A DNA stretch of 51,417 bases from Bacillota bacterium (GTDB lineage Bacteria; Bacillota_I; Bacilli_A; Izemoplasmatales; UBA1188), in NCBI GenBank assembly GCA_023410715.1, contig JAEYPN010000020.1, forward strand, positions 1-51,417, written 5' to 3'. The notes under the pieces are model-generated. The model was not told where the DNA came from, made no database searches, and saw only the letters and a list, made by a program, of their open reading frames with translations. Positions 34,131-43,519 of this stretch are shown here, piece by piece. The position numbers and the translations under genes are program-made. Each line of letters starts with the position of its first letter. Positions within the stretch are counted from its first letter, which is position 1.

Positions 34131-35279
34131 ATGTCTGTTACAAAAAAGGATCTTAAGTTTCAATCAATCGAAGAAAATCCATCACTTCTTGGTTTTGGAT
34201 TAATGCGTTTACCACGTTTAAGTGAAACCGAGATTGACTTTGAACTAGGTTTTAAAATGATTGATTATGCTTATAATCATGGAGTTAATTACTTTGATAC
34301 AGCATATCCATATCATTTGGGAAAATCAGAAGTTTTTGCGTATGAAGCATTAAAGAAATATCCAAGAGAATCATACTTTTTGGCTGACAAAATGCCAATA
34401 TGGGAATGTAAAACTCTTGATGATGTAAAACGAATTTTTAACGAGCAGTTAAAAAAATGTGGTGTTGAATATTTTGATTATTATTTATGTCACGCCATGA
34501 GTGGCGAACGTTTTAAAATTTATAAACGCTTTAAAGCTATTGAGTTTTTACAAGAAATGAAAAAAGAAGGAAAAATCCGCCATTTAGGTTTTTCTTTTCA
34601 TGGAACAGCAGATGATTTACTAGAAATGGTCATACATGAACATTGGGATTTTGTGCAGATTCAGTTTAATTATTTTGATTATGATTTTATTGAAGCACGT
34701 AAGCTTTATGAGATTTTAGAAAAACATAATTTACCAGTAATTGTTATGGAACCCGTTAGAGGTGGAATGCTTGCGTCTTTATCTGAAAAAGCAAATGCGA
34801 TACTTAAAGAGGCATCACCTAATTCATCAATTGCTTCATGGGCATTAAGATTTGTTGGCTCATTTAAAAATGTTATTTGTGTCTTATCTGGTATGTCGGA
34901 TTTTTCTCAAGTAGAAGATAATATTAAAACGATGACGGATTTCAAACCATTATCCAAAAAAGAAAGCGAAGTCCTAGATAATGCTTTAAATGCCTTCTTA
35001 GAAGAAAAGACGATTCTTTGTACAAAATGCGAGTATTGTTTACCATGTTCTAAAGGTGTTAAAATACCTAAGGTATTCCATATTTATAATAACTATAAAT
35101 TATTTCATAATGCTGAATTTTTTGTTAAAAGTATTGATGGTCTAGAAGAAAGTGAAAAGCCAGCTAACTGCATCAAATGCGGTAAATGTATGAAGGCTTG
35201 TCCTCAATCATTAACAATTTTTCAAAATTTGGAAATGATTAACGAGGAGTATGAAAAGCTTAAGACTGAATTAAAACTC
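34131..35279 (+). CDS. Iron-sulfur aldo/keto reductase
   Basis: About 382 residues. An aldo/keto reductase barrel comes first (GFGLMRLPRL, NYFDTAYPYHLGKSE with Asp and Tyr, FLADKMP with Lys, YYLCHAMSG with His; SFHGTADDLLEM). A ferredoxin-like C-terminal region follows, with CTKCEYCLPCSKGVKIP and CIKCGKCMKACPQSL. This is the common anaerobe class in which the barrel is joined to a [4Fe-4S] site; substrates are mostly unknown. AGGTAGGTG precedes the ATG at 34131. A longer frame from 34098 would begin upstream of the -10 TATAAT and is rejected. The stop falls at about 35280-35282. Confidence 0.88.
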
Positions 35280-35298
35280 TAATTACATAAATTATTTT

Positions 35299-35333
35299 AA
35301 ACTGAAAGTACAATGTACCTTCAGTTTTTTTTA
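35299..35333 (+). terminator. Terminator of the aldo/keto reductase gene
   Basis: ACTGAAAGTAC and GTACCTTCAGT pair with one mismatch around AAT, then T8. Confidence 0.85.
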
Positions 35334-35361
35334 TTAAATAATGTATTTATACAAAAAACAC

Positions 35362-35390
35362 TTGTCTTTATAACAAAAACAATGTATAAT
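35362..35390 (+). promoter_or_regulatory. Promoter of the threonine operon
   Basis: TTGTCT (35362-35367), 17 bp, TATAAT (35385-35390). It leaves a leader of under 20 nt before thrC, so there is no room for an attenuator or riboswitch. Confidence 0.78.
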
Positions 35391-35414
35391 ATTTATCGAA
35401 AGATGGTAGTTAAA

Positions 35415-36803
35415 ATGGTACATTCAACGAGAAGTTTAAATAAAGATAGAGTATCTAACGCAATAATTAAGGGACTTGCCTTTGATGGAGGTCTTTTTGT
35501 TTTTGATGAGTTTAAAAAAATAAATTTAAATGAATTATTAGATTTAGATTACAAAGAAATAGCTTTTAAAGTCATGAGTTTATATTTAGATGACTTTAGT
35601 CCCTTAGATTTAAAAGAGATGATTAATAAAGCTTATAATGAGGAAAACTTTAGTAAAGGCATTTGTCAGGTCACATCCTTTTCTAACTATTCATTTTTAG
35701 AGTTGTATCATGGGCCAACCGCTTCATTTAAAGATATGGCCTTAACTATACTTCCATATGAAATAGAATATGCTAAGAAGATTAATAATATAAATGAAGA
35801 AACAAAGATAGTTGTCGCAACATCTGGAGATACAGGTAGCGCGACCTTATCAGGCTTTAGAAATTCAAATGCAAGTATTACCGTCTTATATCCTAACCTA
35901 GGTGTAAGTAAGCTCCAAGAAAAACAAATGTTATATTATGAAGGAAGAAATAAAGCAATCGCAATAAATGGAAACTTTGATGACTCACAAAGAATTGTTA
36001 AAGAAATATTACTTAAAAATAAGAATTTTTCCGCGGCTAACTCGATTAATATTGGGCGTCTCATTCCGCAGATTGTATATTATTTCTATGCATATATTAA
36101 ACTTATAAAAAATAATGTGGTTAAACTTAATGAGATGATCAATGTCTCAGTACCAACAGGAAACTTTGGAAATATTTTAGCGGGATTTATTGCCAAAAAC
36201 ATGGGCTTACCAATAAAAAAACTTATTTGTGCCGCAAACGAAAATAATGTATTAACAGATTTTATTAATACGGGGATTTATGATGCCAATAGACCTTTTT
36301 ATAAAACACATGCGCCATCAATGGACATTTTAGTTTCATCAAATTTAGAAAGACTGATTTATTATTTTTCAAATGACGTGGAACTTGTAAAAAAATTGTA
36401 TGTTGATTTAGAAAAAAATAAAAGGTTTGAACTACCTTTAGAATTTAAAGAAAAATTAAAAGACTTTAAATCATTTTATTCAACTGATCAAGAGATCTTA
36501 AGAACAATTAAAGATGAATTTGAAACTCATAATTATTTAATTGATCCACATACAGCTGTAGCACTTGATGCTTATAAAAAAAGTAAGGAATCACTTCATA
36601 CATTAATCGTATCAACTGCCTCACCTTATAAATTTATTGATGTTATAAAGCAGGCTTTAAATTTGAAAAATGAAGATGAAGAATTAGTTAAAGAAATATT
36701 TTTAACGACTAAAATGGAAATTCCTTCATCAATCAGTGTTTTATTAAATAAAGAGTACAGAAAAAAAGTCATGGAGAAGGAAGAGGTTATTAAAGAGATA
36801 TAA
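35415..36803 (+). CDS. thrC: Threonine synthase
   Basis: A PLP enzyme turning O-phosphohomoserine into threonine. HGPTASFKDMAL gives the PLP Lys at 106. ATSGDTGSATLSGF, PTGNFGNILAGF and IDPHTAVALDAY are typical. It belongs to the long ThrC form (462 residues). The start is set at the ATG 35415 (MVHSTRS, like the family's YxSTRG opening). The ATG at 35403 would be only about 6 bases from the transcription start. Its ribosome binding site is weak. The stop overlaps thrB. Confidence 0.93.
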   Translation: MVHSTRSLNKDRVSNAIIKGLAFDGGLFVFDEFKKINLNELLDLDYKEIAFKVMSLYLDDFSPLDLKEMINKAYNEENFSKGICQVTSFSNYSFLELYHGPTASFKDMALTILPYEIEYAKKINNINEETKIVVATSGDTGSATLSGFRNSNASITVLYPNLGVSKLQEKQMLYYEGRNKAIAINGNFDDSQRIVKEILLKNKNFSAANSINIGRLIPQIVYYFYAYIKLIKNNVVKLNEMINVSVPTGNFGNILAGFIAKNMGLPIKKLICAANENNVLTDFINTGIYDANRPFYKTHAPSMDILVSSNLERLIYYFSNDVELVKKLYVDLEKNKRFELPLEFKEKLKDFKSFYSTDQEILRTIKDEFETHNYLIDPHTAVALDAYKKSKESLHTLIVSTASPYKFIDVIKQALNLKNEDEELVKEIFLTTKMEIPSSISVLLNKEYRKKVMEKEEVIKEI

Positions 36804-37675
36804 TGGAAAAACTGTATATAAAAGTTCCAGCCACATCAGCGAACTTAGGACCTGGTTTTGATTTTTTAGGAATTGCTTTAAATTTATTTAATACTTTTAC
36901 ATTTGAAAGAAGTGAAAAGTTTAGTTTTCTAGGCTTTGATAATATTAAAGATAATTTAGTCTATAAAAGCTACATACATCTTTTTAAGTTAAAGAAAAAG
37001 ACGCTTGTACCTGTTAAAATAAGTTTTATTGAAAAAGATATTCCAAATGAAAGAGGACTGGGTTCAAGTGCTTCCGCGATAATTGCTGGAATGATGGCTG
37101 CTAATTACTTTATGGAAAATGAACTAAATGAAGATGAGTTATTAAAAGAGATGGTTGATTTTGAAGGCCATCCCGATAATATAGTTCCCGCTTATTTTGG
37201 GGGACTCACATCAACTTATATTAAAGATAAAGAAATCCATAAAGTAAGTTTTGATGTCGCAAATAACTTAATTTTTAACTTATTAATCCCTAAATTTACG
37301 TTGAAAACGGAAAAAGCGAGAAAAGTTATTAAAAATGAAATACCTCTATGTGATGTTACATTTAATGCTTCACGTGTAATTGCCATTCCTGTTGGATTTG
37401 AAAAAGGTGATATAAGCTTACTTAAGGATGTTATGGTTGATAAAATTCATGAAGACGCAAGATTACCTTTAATCAAAAAAGGAAAAGAAATTAAAGAGGT
37501 AGCTTCAATGTTTCAAGTAACATGCAATATAAGTGGAGCGGGACCAACCCTGCTTGTAATCAGTAAAGATGATGATTTTATTAATTATTTTAAAGAAAAA
37601 GGTTTTACAGATTATCACATTTTAAAATGTACATGTAATAAAATAGGCACGAAGATGGAGTTAAGAAATGAATGA
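36803..37675 (+). CDS. thrB: Homoserine kinase
   Basis: A GHMP-family kinase making O-phosphohomoserine. VPATSANLGPGFDFLGIAL at the N-terminus, the ATP loop ERGLGSSASAIIAG, FEGHPDNIVPAYFGG and SGAGPTLLVIS define it. 290 residues. It overlaps thrC by one base and ends in TGA overlapping the next gene. Confidence 0.96.
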   Translation: MEKLYIKVPATSANLGPGFDFLGIALNLFNTFTFERSEKFSFLGFDNIKDNLVYKSYIHLFKLKKKTLVPVKISFIEKDIPNERGLGSSASAIIAGMMAANYFMENELNEDELLKEMVDFEGHPDNIVPAYFGGLTSTYIKDKEIHKVSFDVANNLIFNLLIPKFTLKTEKARKVIKNEIPLCDVTFNASRVIAIPVGFEKGDISLLKDVMVDKIHEDARLPLIKKGKEIKEVASMFQVTCNISGAGPTLLVISKDDDFINYFKEKGFTDYHILKCTCNKIGTKMELRNE

Positions 37676-38102
37676 TGAATATTATTTAGTTAATAAAAGG
37701 ATCTTACCAGATTTTTTTGAAACGGTTGTTAAAATCAGAGATGAAATTGAAGAAACGAATATTTCAGTTAGTGAAGCGTGCTTAAAGTACGATATATCGA
37801 GATCAACCTATTATAAATATAAAGATTATATTTTTAAACCTAATAAAAGTTTTAATAATAAAGCGATTATCGGTTTTCACACCTTTAATAAAAAAGGCAT
37901 TTTATCGAGCATTTTAAAGATGATTGCTGAATATAACGGAAATGTTATAACGTTAAATCAAGATATGCCCATTCATGACGATGCTTATATTACAATTACG
38001 ATAGATATTAAAGAACTAACAATTGAACTAAAAGAATTAATAGAAAGGTTAAAAGCTACAGAAAGTGTTAAAAAAGTGGAACTAATAGCTTTTGAAGGTT
38101 AG
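37668..38102 (+). CDS. thrR: ACT-domain regulator of the ThrR/PheB (UPF0735) type
   Basis: 144 residues: an N-terminal helix-turn-helix (ISVSEACLKYDISRSTYYKY, about 31-52) and a C-terminal ACT domain (about 65-142, GFHTFNKKGILSSILKMIAE). This is the UPF0735 layout of B. subtilis ThrR, a regulator linked to hom-thrCB. It lies between thrB and hom, overlapping thrB by 8 bases. A role as a threonine-sensing repressor is an inference from family and place. GGAG precedes the ATG. Confidence 0.8.
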   Translation: MNDEYYLVNKRILPDFFETVVKIRDEIEETNISVSEACLKYDISRSTYYKYKDYIFKPNKSFNNKAIIGFHTFNKKGILSSILKMIAEYNGNVITLNQDMPIHDDAYITITIDIKELTIELKELIERLKATESVKKVELIAFEG

Positions 38103-38105
38103 ATT

Positions 38106-39236
38106 ATGCGAGTAGGAATACTAGGGTATGGAAATGTTGGAAGTGGAGTAAAAGAAGTAATTGATACAGTAAAAGATAAATACGCAATTGAAATTGTAAA
38201 AATATTTGATAGACCTGAAAAAAAAGCTATTCTTAAAGACTTATACTGTGAAAGCGTTGATGATATTATTTATGATAATTCCGTCAATGTCATTATTGAA
38301 GTATTAGGTGGCGATGAATTTGCCTACCAAGCCATTAAGAAAGCTTTACTAAATAAAAAACATGTCATCACTTCTAATAAAGAGGTTGTGAGTCGCCATT
38401 TAAATGAATTTGTGACATTAGCTCACATTAACAATGTCATGTTTTTATTTGAGGCAGCAGTTGGTGGGGGGATTCCTATCGTTCACTCATTAATGCAAAA
38501 TGTTAAAATCAATAATGTTAATCACATTTATGGTATTTTAAATGGCACAACTAATTTTATTATTACCCAAATGGAAAATGGTTTAAGCTTTGATGAAGCG
38601 CTTCTTAAAGCTCAACAAAATGGTTTTACGGAAGCTGATCCAAGTGCGGATTTAGAAGGGTTTGATTTAATTAGAAAAATTGCCATTCTATCAGATATTG
38701 CCTATAATACCTTTGTTGATATCAGTAACATCCCTCATATTAAGATTTCTAGTATTACAAAAGAAATTATTGAGAAAGCTGACTTCTATGGCTATAAAGT
38801 AAAATATTTAGCTGAATCGTATAGAGATACAGATGAAATATATTTAACTGTTGAACCTGTCTTAATTGATAAAAATAATCCGCTTGTTAATGTTAGATAT
38901 GAATATAATGCGGTTACTTTTACTGGTGATATGAATGGCACGCTTCAGTTTTATGGCTTAGGAGCTGGTAAACTTCCAACAGCGTCTGCCATCATCAGTG
39001 ATTTAATGAAAATAATTGAAAATGAAATTACATTTGATTCTTATTTCAATAACAGATTTAATATTTTAGAATATGATAAAAGAGAAGAAAGTTACTTTGT
39101 TTATACGGAAAAAGAAATAAGTGCGGATTTAGTTTTAAGTAAAGATGGAAGTTTTTATCTAACTAAAAAACTTGATGGAAAAAGCATAAAAGAAATTAAA
39201 GATAACGCGATTTTTATCGCTCGGGTATTTAAGTAA
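38106..39236 (+). CDS. hom: Homoserine dehydrogenase with a short C-terminal region
   Basis: It reduces aspartate semialdehyde to homoserine. GYGNVGSGVKEVI binds NAD(P). TSNKEVVSRH, GGGIPIVHSLM, YGILNGTTNFI and the catalytic block FTEADPSADLEGFDLIRKIAIL are intact. At 376 residues it lacks most of the C-terminal ACT domain that brings Gram-positive Hom to about 430. Only some 55 residues follow the core. Feedback control by threonine may therefore rest on the adjacent ACT protein. Confidence 0.93.
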   Translation: MRVGILGYGNVGSGVKEVIDTVKDKYAIEIVKIFDRPEKKAILKDLYCESVDDIIYDNSVNVIIEVLGGDEFAYQAIKKALLNKKHVITSNKEVVSRHLNEFVTLAHINNVMFLFEAAVGGGIPIVHSLMQNVKINNVNHIYGILNGTTNFIITQMENGLSFDEALLKAQQNGFTEADPSADLEGFDLIRKIAILSDIAYNTFVDISNIPHIKISSITKEIIEKADFYGYKVKYLAESYRDTDEIYLTVEPVLIDKNNPLVNVRYEYNAVTFTGDMNGTLQFYGLGAGKLPTASAIISDLMKIIENEITFDSYFNNRFNILEYDKREESYFVYTEKEISADLVLSKDGSFYLTKKLDGKSIKEIKDNAIFIARVFK

Positions 39237-39279
39237 CAAATTATGTGAAAGGAGCCATTTAGGCTATAAAGTGATGTTA

Positions 39280-40272
39280 ATGAAAAAATATAATGTCGCA
39301 ATTGTTGGCGCAACTGGAGTTGTTGGCCGGATGTTTTTAAAAGTTTTAGAAGAACGGGGTTTAGAGTTTAATACTTTAAAACTTTATGCATCAAAAAGAA
39401 GTGCAGGCGAAGAAGTAATTTATAAAGGGAAAAAATATATTATTGAAGATTTAGCTTTGGCAGATTTTAAAAATATTGATTTTGCCTTATTTAGTGCTGG
39501 TAAAGATGTATCAAAAGAATACGCCCCTAAGTTTGCATCAAGTGGTGCTTATGTTATAGATAACTCATCATGTTTTAGAATGGATGAAGATGTGCCACTA
39601 ATTGTACCAGAAATAAACTTACTTGATTATAAACAAAATAAAATTATCGCCAATCCCAATTGCTCAACTATACAGTCAGTTTTACCACTAGCTTATTTAA
39701 AAGAAAAATTTGGGTTAAAAAGAGTAGTATATACGACTTATCAAGCCGTAAGTGGTTCAGGGATGAAGGGAATAAAAGACTTAGAAAAAACCTTAAAAGG
39801 CGAAAAAGAAGAATTTTATCCTTATAACATTTCAAAGACATGTATTCCCCAAATTGATGATTTTTTAGATAACCATTATACTAAAGAAGAAATGAAAATG
39901 GTTAATGAAACGAGAAAAATTTTACATGATGAGAATATTAAAATTGCCGCAACCTGTGTTAGAGTTCCCGTTTTAAATTCTCACGCTGTAGTTATAGCTT
40001 GTGAATTAGAAAAAGAATTTAATACCCAAGAAATATTTGACCTTTTTAAAGATAAACCAGGCATTAAATTAGTTGATGATATAGGAAATAAGATTTACCC
40101 ACTATCAATTCTTTCTAATGATAATGATTTAGTATATGTTGGCCGAATTAGAAAAGATATTTCATGTGATAATGGCATCATATTTTATACTGTTGCGGAT
40201 AACTTAAGGAAAGGTGCCGCAAGTAATGCTATAGATATTATGATCAAAATTATGGAGGATCTCAATGATTAA
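39280..40272 (+). CDS. asd: Aspartate-semialdehyde dehydrogenase
   Basis: It reduces aspartyl phosphate to aspartate semialdehyde. VAIVGATGVVGRMFLKVLEERG binds NADP. NPNCSTIQ gives the catalytic Cys at 128. YQAVSGSGMKGIKDL is typical. The start is unclear: AAAGGAG (39249-39254) is too far from the ATG at 39280, but AGTGATG at 39270-39276 could act as an extended Shine-Dalgarno. A GTG at 39271 is the alternative. 330 residues; overlaps lysC by 8 bases. Confidence 0.93.
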   Translation: MKKYNVAIVGATGVVGRMFLKVLEERGLEFNTLKLYASKRSAGEEVIYKGKKYIIEDLALADFKNIDFALFSAGKDVSKEYAPKFASSGAYVIDNSSCFRMDEDVPLIVPEINLLDYKQNKIIANPNCSTIQSVLPLAYLKEKFGLKRVVYTTYQAVSGSGMKGIKDLEKTLKGEKEEFYPYNISKTCIPQIDDFLDNHYTKEEMKMVNETRKILHDENIKIAATCVRVPVLNSHAVVIACELEKEFNTQEIFDLFKDKPGIKLVDDIGNKIYPLSILSNDNDLVYVGRIRKDISCDNGIIFYTVADNLRKGAASNAIDIMIKIMEDLND

Positions 40273-41569
40273 AGTTTCCAAGTTTGGCGGTTCGTCTGTC
40301 GCAAGTTCCAGCCAATTTAAAAAAGTAAAAGATATTATATTAACTGATAAAACAAGAAAAGTAGTAGTAACGTCCGCCATTGGAAAAATAAATAGAGTAG
40401 ATAATAAAATCACGGATTTACTATATCTACTTTTTGCACATGTTAAATATGGAGTTGATTATGAACCGATTCTATCAAAAATTAAGGAACGGTTCTATAA
40501 TATAAAAAATGAACTTAATTTGAGTCTTGATTTAGACTCAGAATTTAATAAAATTATTTGTAATCTAAAAAATTCAAGTGAGGACTATTTAGTCAGTCGC
40601 GGTGAATATTTAACGTCTATGTTACTTGCGGAATATTTAGGTTATAAATTTATTGATTCTAAAGACGTTATCATTTTTGAATATAATGGTCATTTAGATT
40701 ATGAAAGGACAAGCACTCTAATTAAAGAAAAGTGCCTAGAAAATGAAAAAGTTGTCATTCCTGGTTTTTATGGAAGTTATCCAAACGGCGATATTAAAAC
40801 ATTTAGTCGTGGGGGCTCTGATATTACAGGCGCGATTGTAGCCAAAGCAATCGATGCAATTGAATATGAAAACTTTACAGATGTCAGTGGAATTTTAATG
40901 GCTGATCCAAAGATTGTTGATAATCCTAAAAAGATTAAAGAAATAACTTATGATGAATTAAGAGAACTTTCATATATGGGCGCATCAATCATTCATGAAG
41001 AAACTGTTTTGCCAATTGAAGATTCAAATATTCCTTTACATATTTTAAACACCAATGAACCAGATAATCCCGGAACTATTATAAAAAATAAAGCATTTGA
41101 TACTTCACAAATCATCACAGGTATTGCTGGTAAAAAAGGTTTTATAGCAATTACAATTGTAAAGAATAAAATAGCTGATAAGCTAACTATTATTAATGAT
41201 GTATTAAATATCTTAAAAAGATATCATGTAACAATTGAACATATTCCTACTTCTATTGATTCATTTAGTGTGATTATTGATGAAAAAATCATTAATAATA
41301 AAGTCTATGATATTATTTCAGAAATCAAAAGAAATCCTGATATAATTAGTGTTCAGCTTGACCATGATTTAGCGCTTCTTGCGGTTGTTGGTAGAAACAT
41401 GGTTTTAAAGCCTGGTATTAGTGGAAAAATATTTCAAATATTAGGTAAAGAAAATATCAATATAAAGATGATTGCCCAAGGAACAAACGAGATTAATATT
41501 ATTGTTGGCGTAAAAAGCGCCGATTTTGAAAAAGCAATTAGAACCCTTTATCAAAATTTAATTAATTAA
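40265..41569 (+). CDS. lysC: Aspartate kinase
   Basis: It phosphorylates aspartate, the entry step of the threonine path. KFGGSSVASSSQFKKV, GSYPNGDIKTFSRGGSDITGA and YMGASIIHEETVLPI define the kinase. Two ACT domains follow (GIAGKKGFIAITI and LLAVVGRNMVLKPGISGKIF), giving 434 residues and probable end-product control. GGAGG lies in the asd end. Last gene of the block; no clear terminator before the tRNA promoter. Confidence 0.95.
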   Translation: MIKVSKFGGSSVASSSQFKKVKDIILTDKTRKVVVTSAIGKINRVDNKITDLLYLLFAHVKYGVDYEPILSKIKERFYNIKNELNLSLDLDSEFNKIICNLKNSSEDYLVSRGEYLTSMLLAEYLGYKFIDSKDVIIFEYNGHLDYERTSTLIKEKCLENEKVVIPGFYGSYPNGDIKTFSRGGSDITGAIVAKAIDAIEYENFTDVSGILMADPKIVDNPKKIKEITYDELRELSYMGASIIHEETVLPIEDSNIPLHILNTNEPDNPGTIIKNKAFDTSQIITGIAGKKGFIAITIVKNKIADKLTIINDVLNILKRYHVTIEHIPTSIDSFSVIIDEKIINNKVYDIISEIKRNPDIISVQLDHDLALLAVVGRNMVLKPGISGKIFQILGKENINIKMIAQGTNEINIIVGVKSADFEKAIRTLYQNLIN

Positions 41570-41572
41570 ATC

Positions 41573-41601
41573 TTGATAAAAATCTAACATTTCGCTATAA
41601 T
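41573..41601 (+). promoter_or_regulatory. Promoter of tRNA-Leu
   Basis: TTGATA (41573-41578), 17 bp, TATAAT (41596-41601), starting just after the lysC stop. Confidence 0.85.
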
Positions 41602-41617
41602 AGTTAGTAGACTATTT

Positions 41618-41703
41618 GCGACGGTGGTGGAATGGTAGACACGCTACTTTGAGGGGGTAGTAACAGTAATGTTGTGTGAGTTCAAATCTCATTCGTCGCA
41701 CCA
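41618..41703 (+). tRNA. tRNA-Leu, anticodon GAG
   Basis: A class II tRNA with encoded CCA. The acceptor stem GCGACGG pairs with TCGTCGC, discriminator A. The anticodon arm CTACT/GGTAG closes the loop TTGAGGG with anticodon GAG. The long variable arm is AACA-GTA-TGTT-like, and the T arm has loop TTCAAAT. It reads CUC/CUU codons. The accessory island starts just downstream, as tRNA 3' ends often mark integration sites. Confidence 0.97.
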
Positions 41704-41717
41704 TTATAGTTAATGAT

Positions 41718-41749
41718 TCTCGATACAATAAAAGTATCGAGATTTTTTT
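41718..41749 (+). terminator. Terminator of tRNA-Leu
   Basis: TCTCGATAC, AATAAAA, GTATCGAGA and T7. Related hairpins recur in the island at 43274, 44270 and 48081. Confidence 0.9.
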
Positions 41750-41817
41750 ATTTTTCTAAGGGTACAAGTCTCACCGTATGTTGCTAATTTAAGTAGTATA
41801 AACTTAATATAAATAAA

Positions 41818-41976
41818 ATTGTGTCAAAATTGTTTTACTCTATAATTAACCTTTCAACGTTTATCTCAAAAGGGTATGCAAAATTTTGTCAGGGGGTATG
41901 CATTTTTCAATTATTTAACGATATACTAATCATTAGTAACAATTAACAATTTATGGTATAATATAGACAAGTAGGT
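41818..41976 (+). repeat. Island module 1: ATTG box, two iterons and a promoter leader
   Basis: ATTGTGTCAAAATTG (41818-41832) resembles the ATTGTATTAAAATTG box found at three other module ends. GGTATGCA follows at 41873 and 41895 (22 bp apart). From 41893 the sequence is 71/84 identical without gaps to 42511-42594, the leader of the next gene, and includes TATAAT at 41957-41962. Two unrelated genes therefore share one promoter leader. Confidence 0.75.
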
Positions 41977-42015
41977 AAATTAGAATTTTTCGATTAGATG
42001 GAGGTGGAAAATTAT

Positions 42016-42474
42016 ATGGATAAAATAAAAACAATAGGAACTAAATCATATAAGTTTATTTTATTAGAAATTGTTTCCTTTGTTATAAGTATAATTTTTT
42101 CAATATTGTTCTTACACGATTATTCACAAACTACAAGAGACATTTGTCTTATTTTTGGTGTTCTAATGTTTTGTTTTTCTATTATTACTTCTTATTTATT
42201 AGTCAAAGTATTTATTAGACCTAAAAATATAGTTCAAGTTGATGAAAAAGGTATTTATTTAAATTTTAGTCGTAATAGGAAGACATATATTTTATTTAGA
42301 GATATTGAAAATGTGTATGGTGATAGAATATCTGCAACTAGAGGATTTATTTATAAGTTTGGCACTTTACATATACAAACTAAAGATAAAAAATACTAAA
42401 TAGGAGTTATGAATGATATTCAAGAAATAGAAAAATACATTTATTCTAAAATAGCATGGAAATTTAAATATTAA
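42016..42474 (+). pseudogene. PH-like small membrane protein, one in-frame stop
   Basis: It opens after GGAGGTGG. Two transmembrane helices (about residues 12-34 and 43-65) precede a soluble beta-rich part (NIVQVDEKGIYLNF, RKTYILFRDIENVYG) resembling the bacterial PH-like domain of small membrane proteins. The product stops at TAA 42397-42399 after KDKKY. The frame continues through IGVMNDIQEIEKYIYSKI to TAA 42472-42474, the C-terminal helix expected for such proteins. This is a point nonsense mutation near the end; the truncated 127-residue product may still be made. Confidence 0.6.
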
Positions 42475-42487
42475 ACTATTAATTAAA

Positions 42488-42594
42488 TCCTTATTTATTG
42501 AGCAGTTCTAGGGGTATGCATTTTTCAACCATTTAACGATTTATTAATTATTAGAAATAATAAAAAATCTATGATATACTATAGACAACTAGGT
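42488..42594 (+). repeat. Island module 2: tail repeat, iteron and promoter leader
   Basis: TCCTTATTTATTGAGCAGTT (42488-42507) is the tail that also follows the GNAT gene (43140-43159) and the NUDIX relic (47966-47985). GGGGTATGCA (42511-42520) and the leader shared with module 1 come next, with the -10 TATACT at 42575-42580. It lies between two unrelated genes, as a cassette boundary would. Confidence 0.75.
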
Positions 42595-42619
42595 GAAATT
42601 AGAATTTGTAGGTGAAATA

Positions 42620-43138
42620 ATGGTTATTGAAACAAAACGTTTACTCTTAAGAGAAATGACGGAGGAAGATTTTCCCGCACTTTATAAAGTGCTGGCAGAT
42701 TCTGAGATAATGAAACATTATCCCTATGTATTTGATGAAAATAGAGTAAAGAACTGGATTTTGAGAAATATCGAAAGATATAGAGTATTTGGTTTTGGCT
42801 TGTGGGCTGTATGCTTGAAAGCGACGGGTGAAATGATAGGTGACTGCGGTTTGACAATGCAGCTTATCAATGGTGAAATAAAACCTGAAATTGGTTATCA
42901 CATAAGAGTAGATAAGCAAAGGAAAGGATATGCGAAGGAAGCTGCGATTGCGGTCAGGGATTGGACATTTAATAACACACCATTTAATGTTGTTTATTCC
43001 TATATGAAACATACAAATGAGCCATCATATAAAACTGCAATTTCTTATGGTTGCAAGCAAGTTGGTGAGTATAAGGATGATGTGAATGAAATCACAAAGG
43101 TTTTTGCAATAACTAGAGAAGAATGGATTAACCGATAA
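42620..43138 (+). CDS. GNAT-family N-acetyltransferase (RimJ/RimL type)
   Basis: 172 residues: TKRLLLREMTEEDFPALYKV at the N-terminus, GFGLWAVCLKATGEMIGDCGL, and the acetyl-CoA loop in YHIRVDKQRKGYAKEAAIAV. These define a RimJ/RimL-like acetyltransferase acting on an amine of unknown substrate. AGGTGA is 4 bases before the ATG at 42620. A GTG at 42593 lies in the shared leader and is rejected. Its base use (GCACTTTATAAAGTGCTGGC and others) is richer in G/C than its neighbours, which suggests recent arrival. It is the only intact gene between two island modules. Confidence 0.88.
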   Translation: MVIETKRLLLREMTEEDFPALYKVLADSEIMKHYPYVFDENRVKNWILRNIERYRVFGFGLWAVCLKATGEMIGDCGLTMQLINGEIKPEIGYHIRVDKQRKGYAKEAAIAVRDWTFNNTPFNVVYSYMKHTNEPSYKTAISYGCKQVGEYKDDVNEITKVFAITREEWINR

Positions 43139-43519
43139 ATTCCTATTTATTGAGCAGTTTAGGGGTATGCAAAATGACCTCTAGGGTATGCAAATTATTT
43201 AACTTTTTAACGATTATAATGCTTAGGGTATGCAATTGTATTAAAATTGCGTAACGTTGCCAAATTGAAAGATAAGTTTTGATACAAAAATATCAGAACT
43301 TTTTTGTTTTTATAGGGCAAAATACCTCTTTTTCACTGTTAAACGTTTATTTTAGAGCAGGTTTTTAAGGTTTAAAACTAAGAATTTGCTCTTTTTTATT
43401 TTATTGAAAAGCACTGTTAAATTTAATTATACTGTTAAATTTTATTAATTTTAGAATCTATATTTTTATGAAAAGAATTAATTGATATGATATAATTTAA
43501 TAAAGGATGTGAATAAGTA
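43139..43519 (+). repeat. Island module 3: tail repeat, 21-bp iterons, ATTG box, two terminators
   Basis: The tail TTCCTATTTATTGAGCAGTT (43140-43159) is followed by GGTATGCA units starting near 43161, 43183 and 43225, with a TTTTTAACGATT unit in between, so the step is about 21-22 bp. ATTGTATTAAAATTG lies at 43235-43249. A terminator hairpin follows (AAGTTTTGATA 43274-43284 with TATCAGAACTT 43291-43301, then T's). A second hairpin AGAGCAG/TTGCTCT spans 43354-43396. No coding sequence is seen. Confidence 0.75.

Noticed and set aside
42647..43012. Leftward ORFs opposite the GNAT gene.
   Set aside because: They are antisense shadows of an acetyltransferase with clear family motifs.
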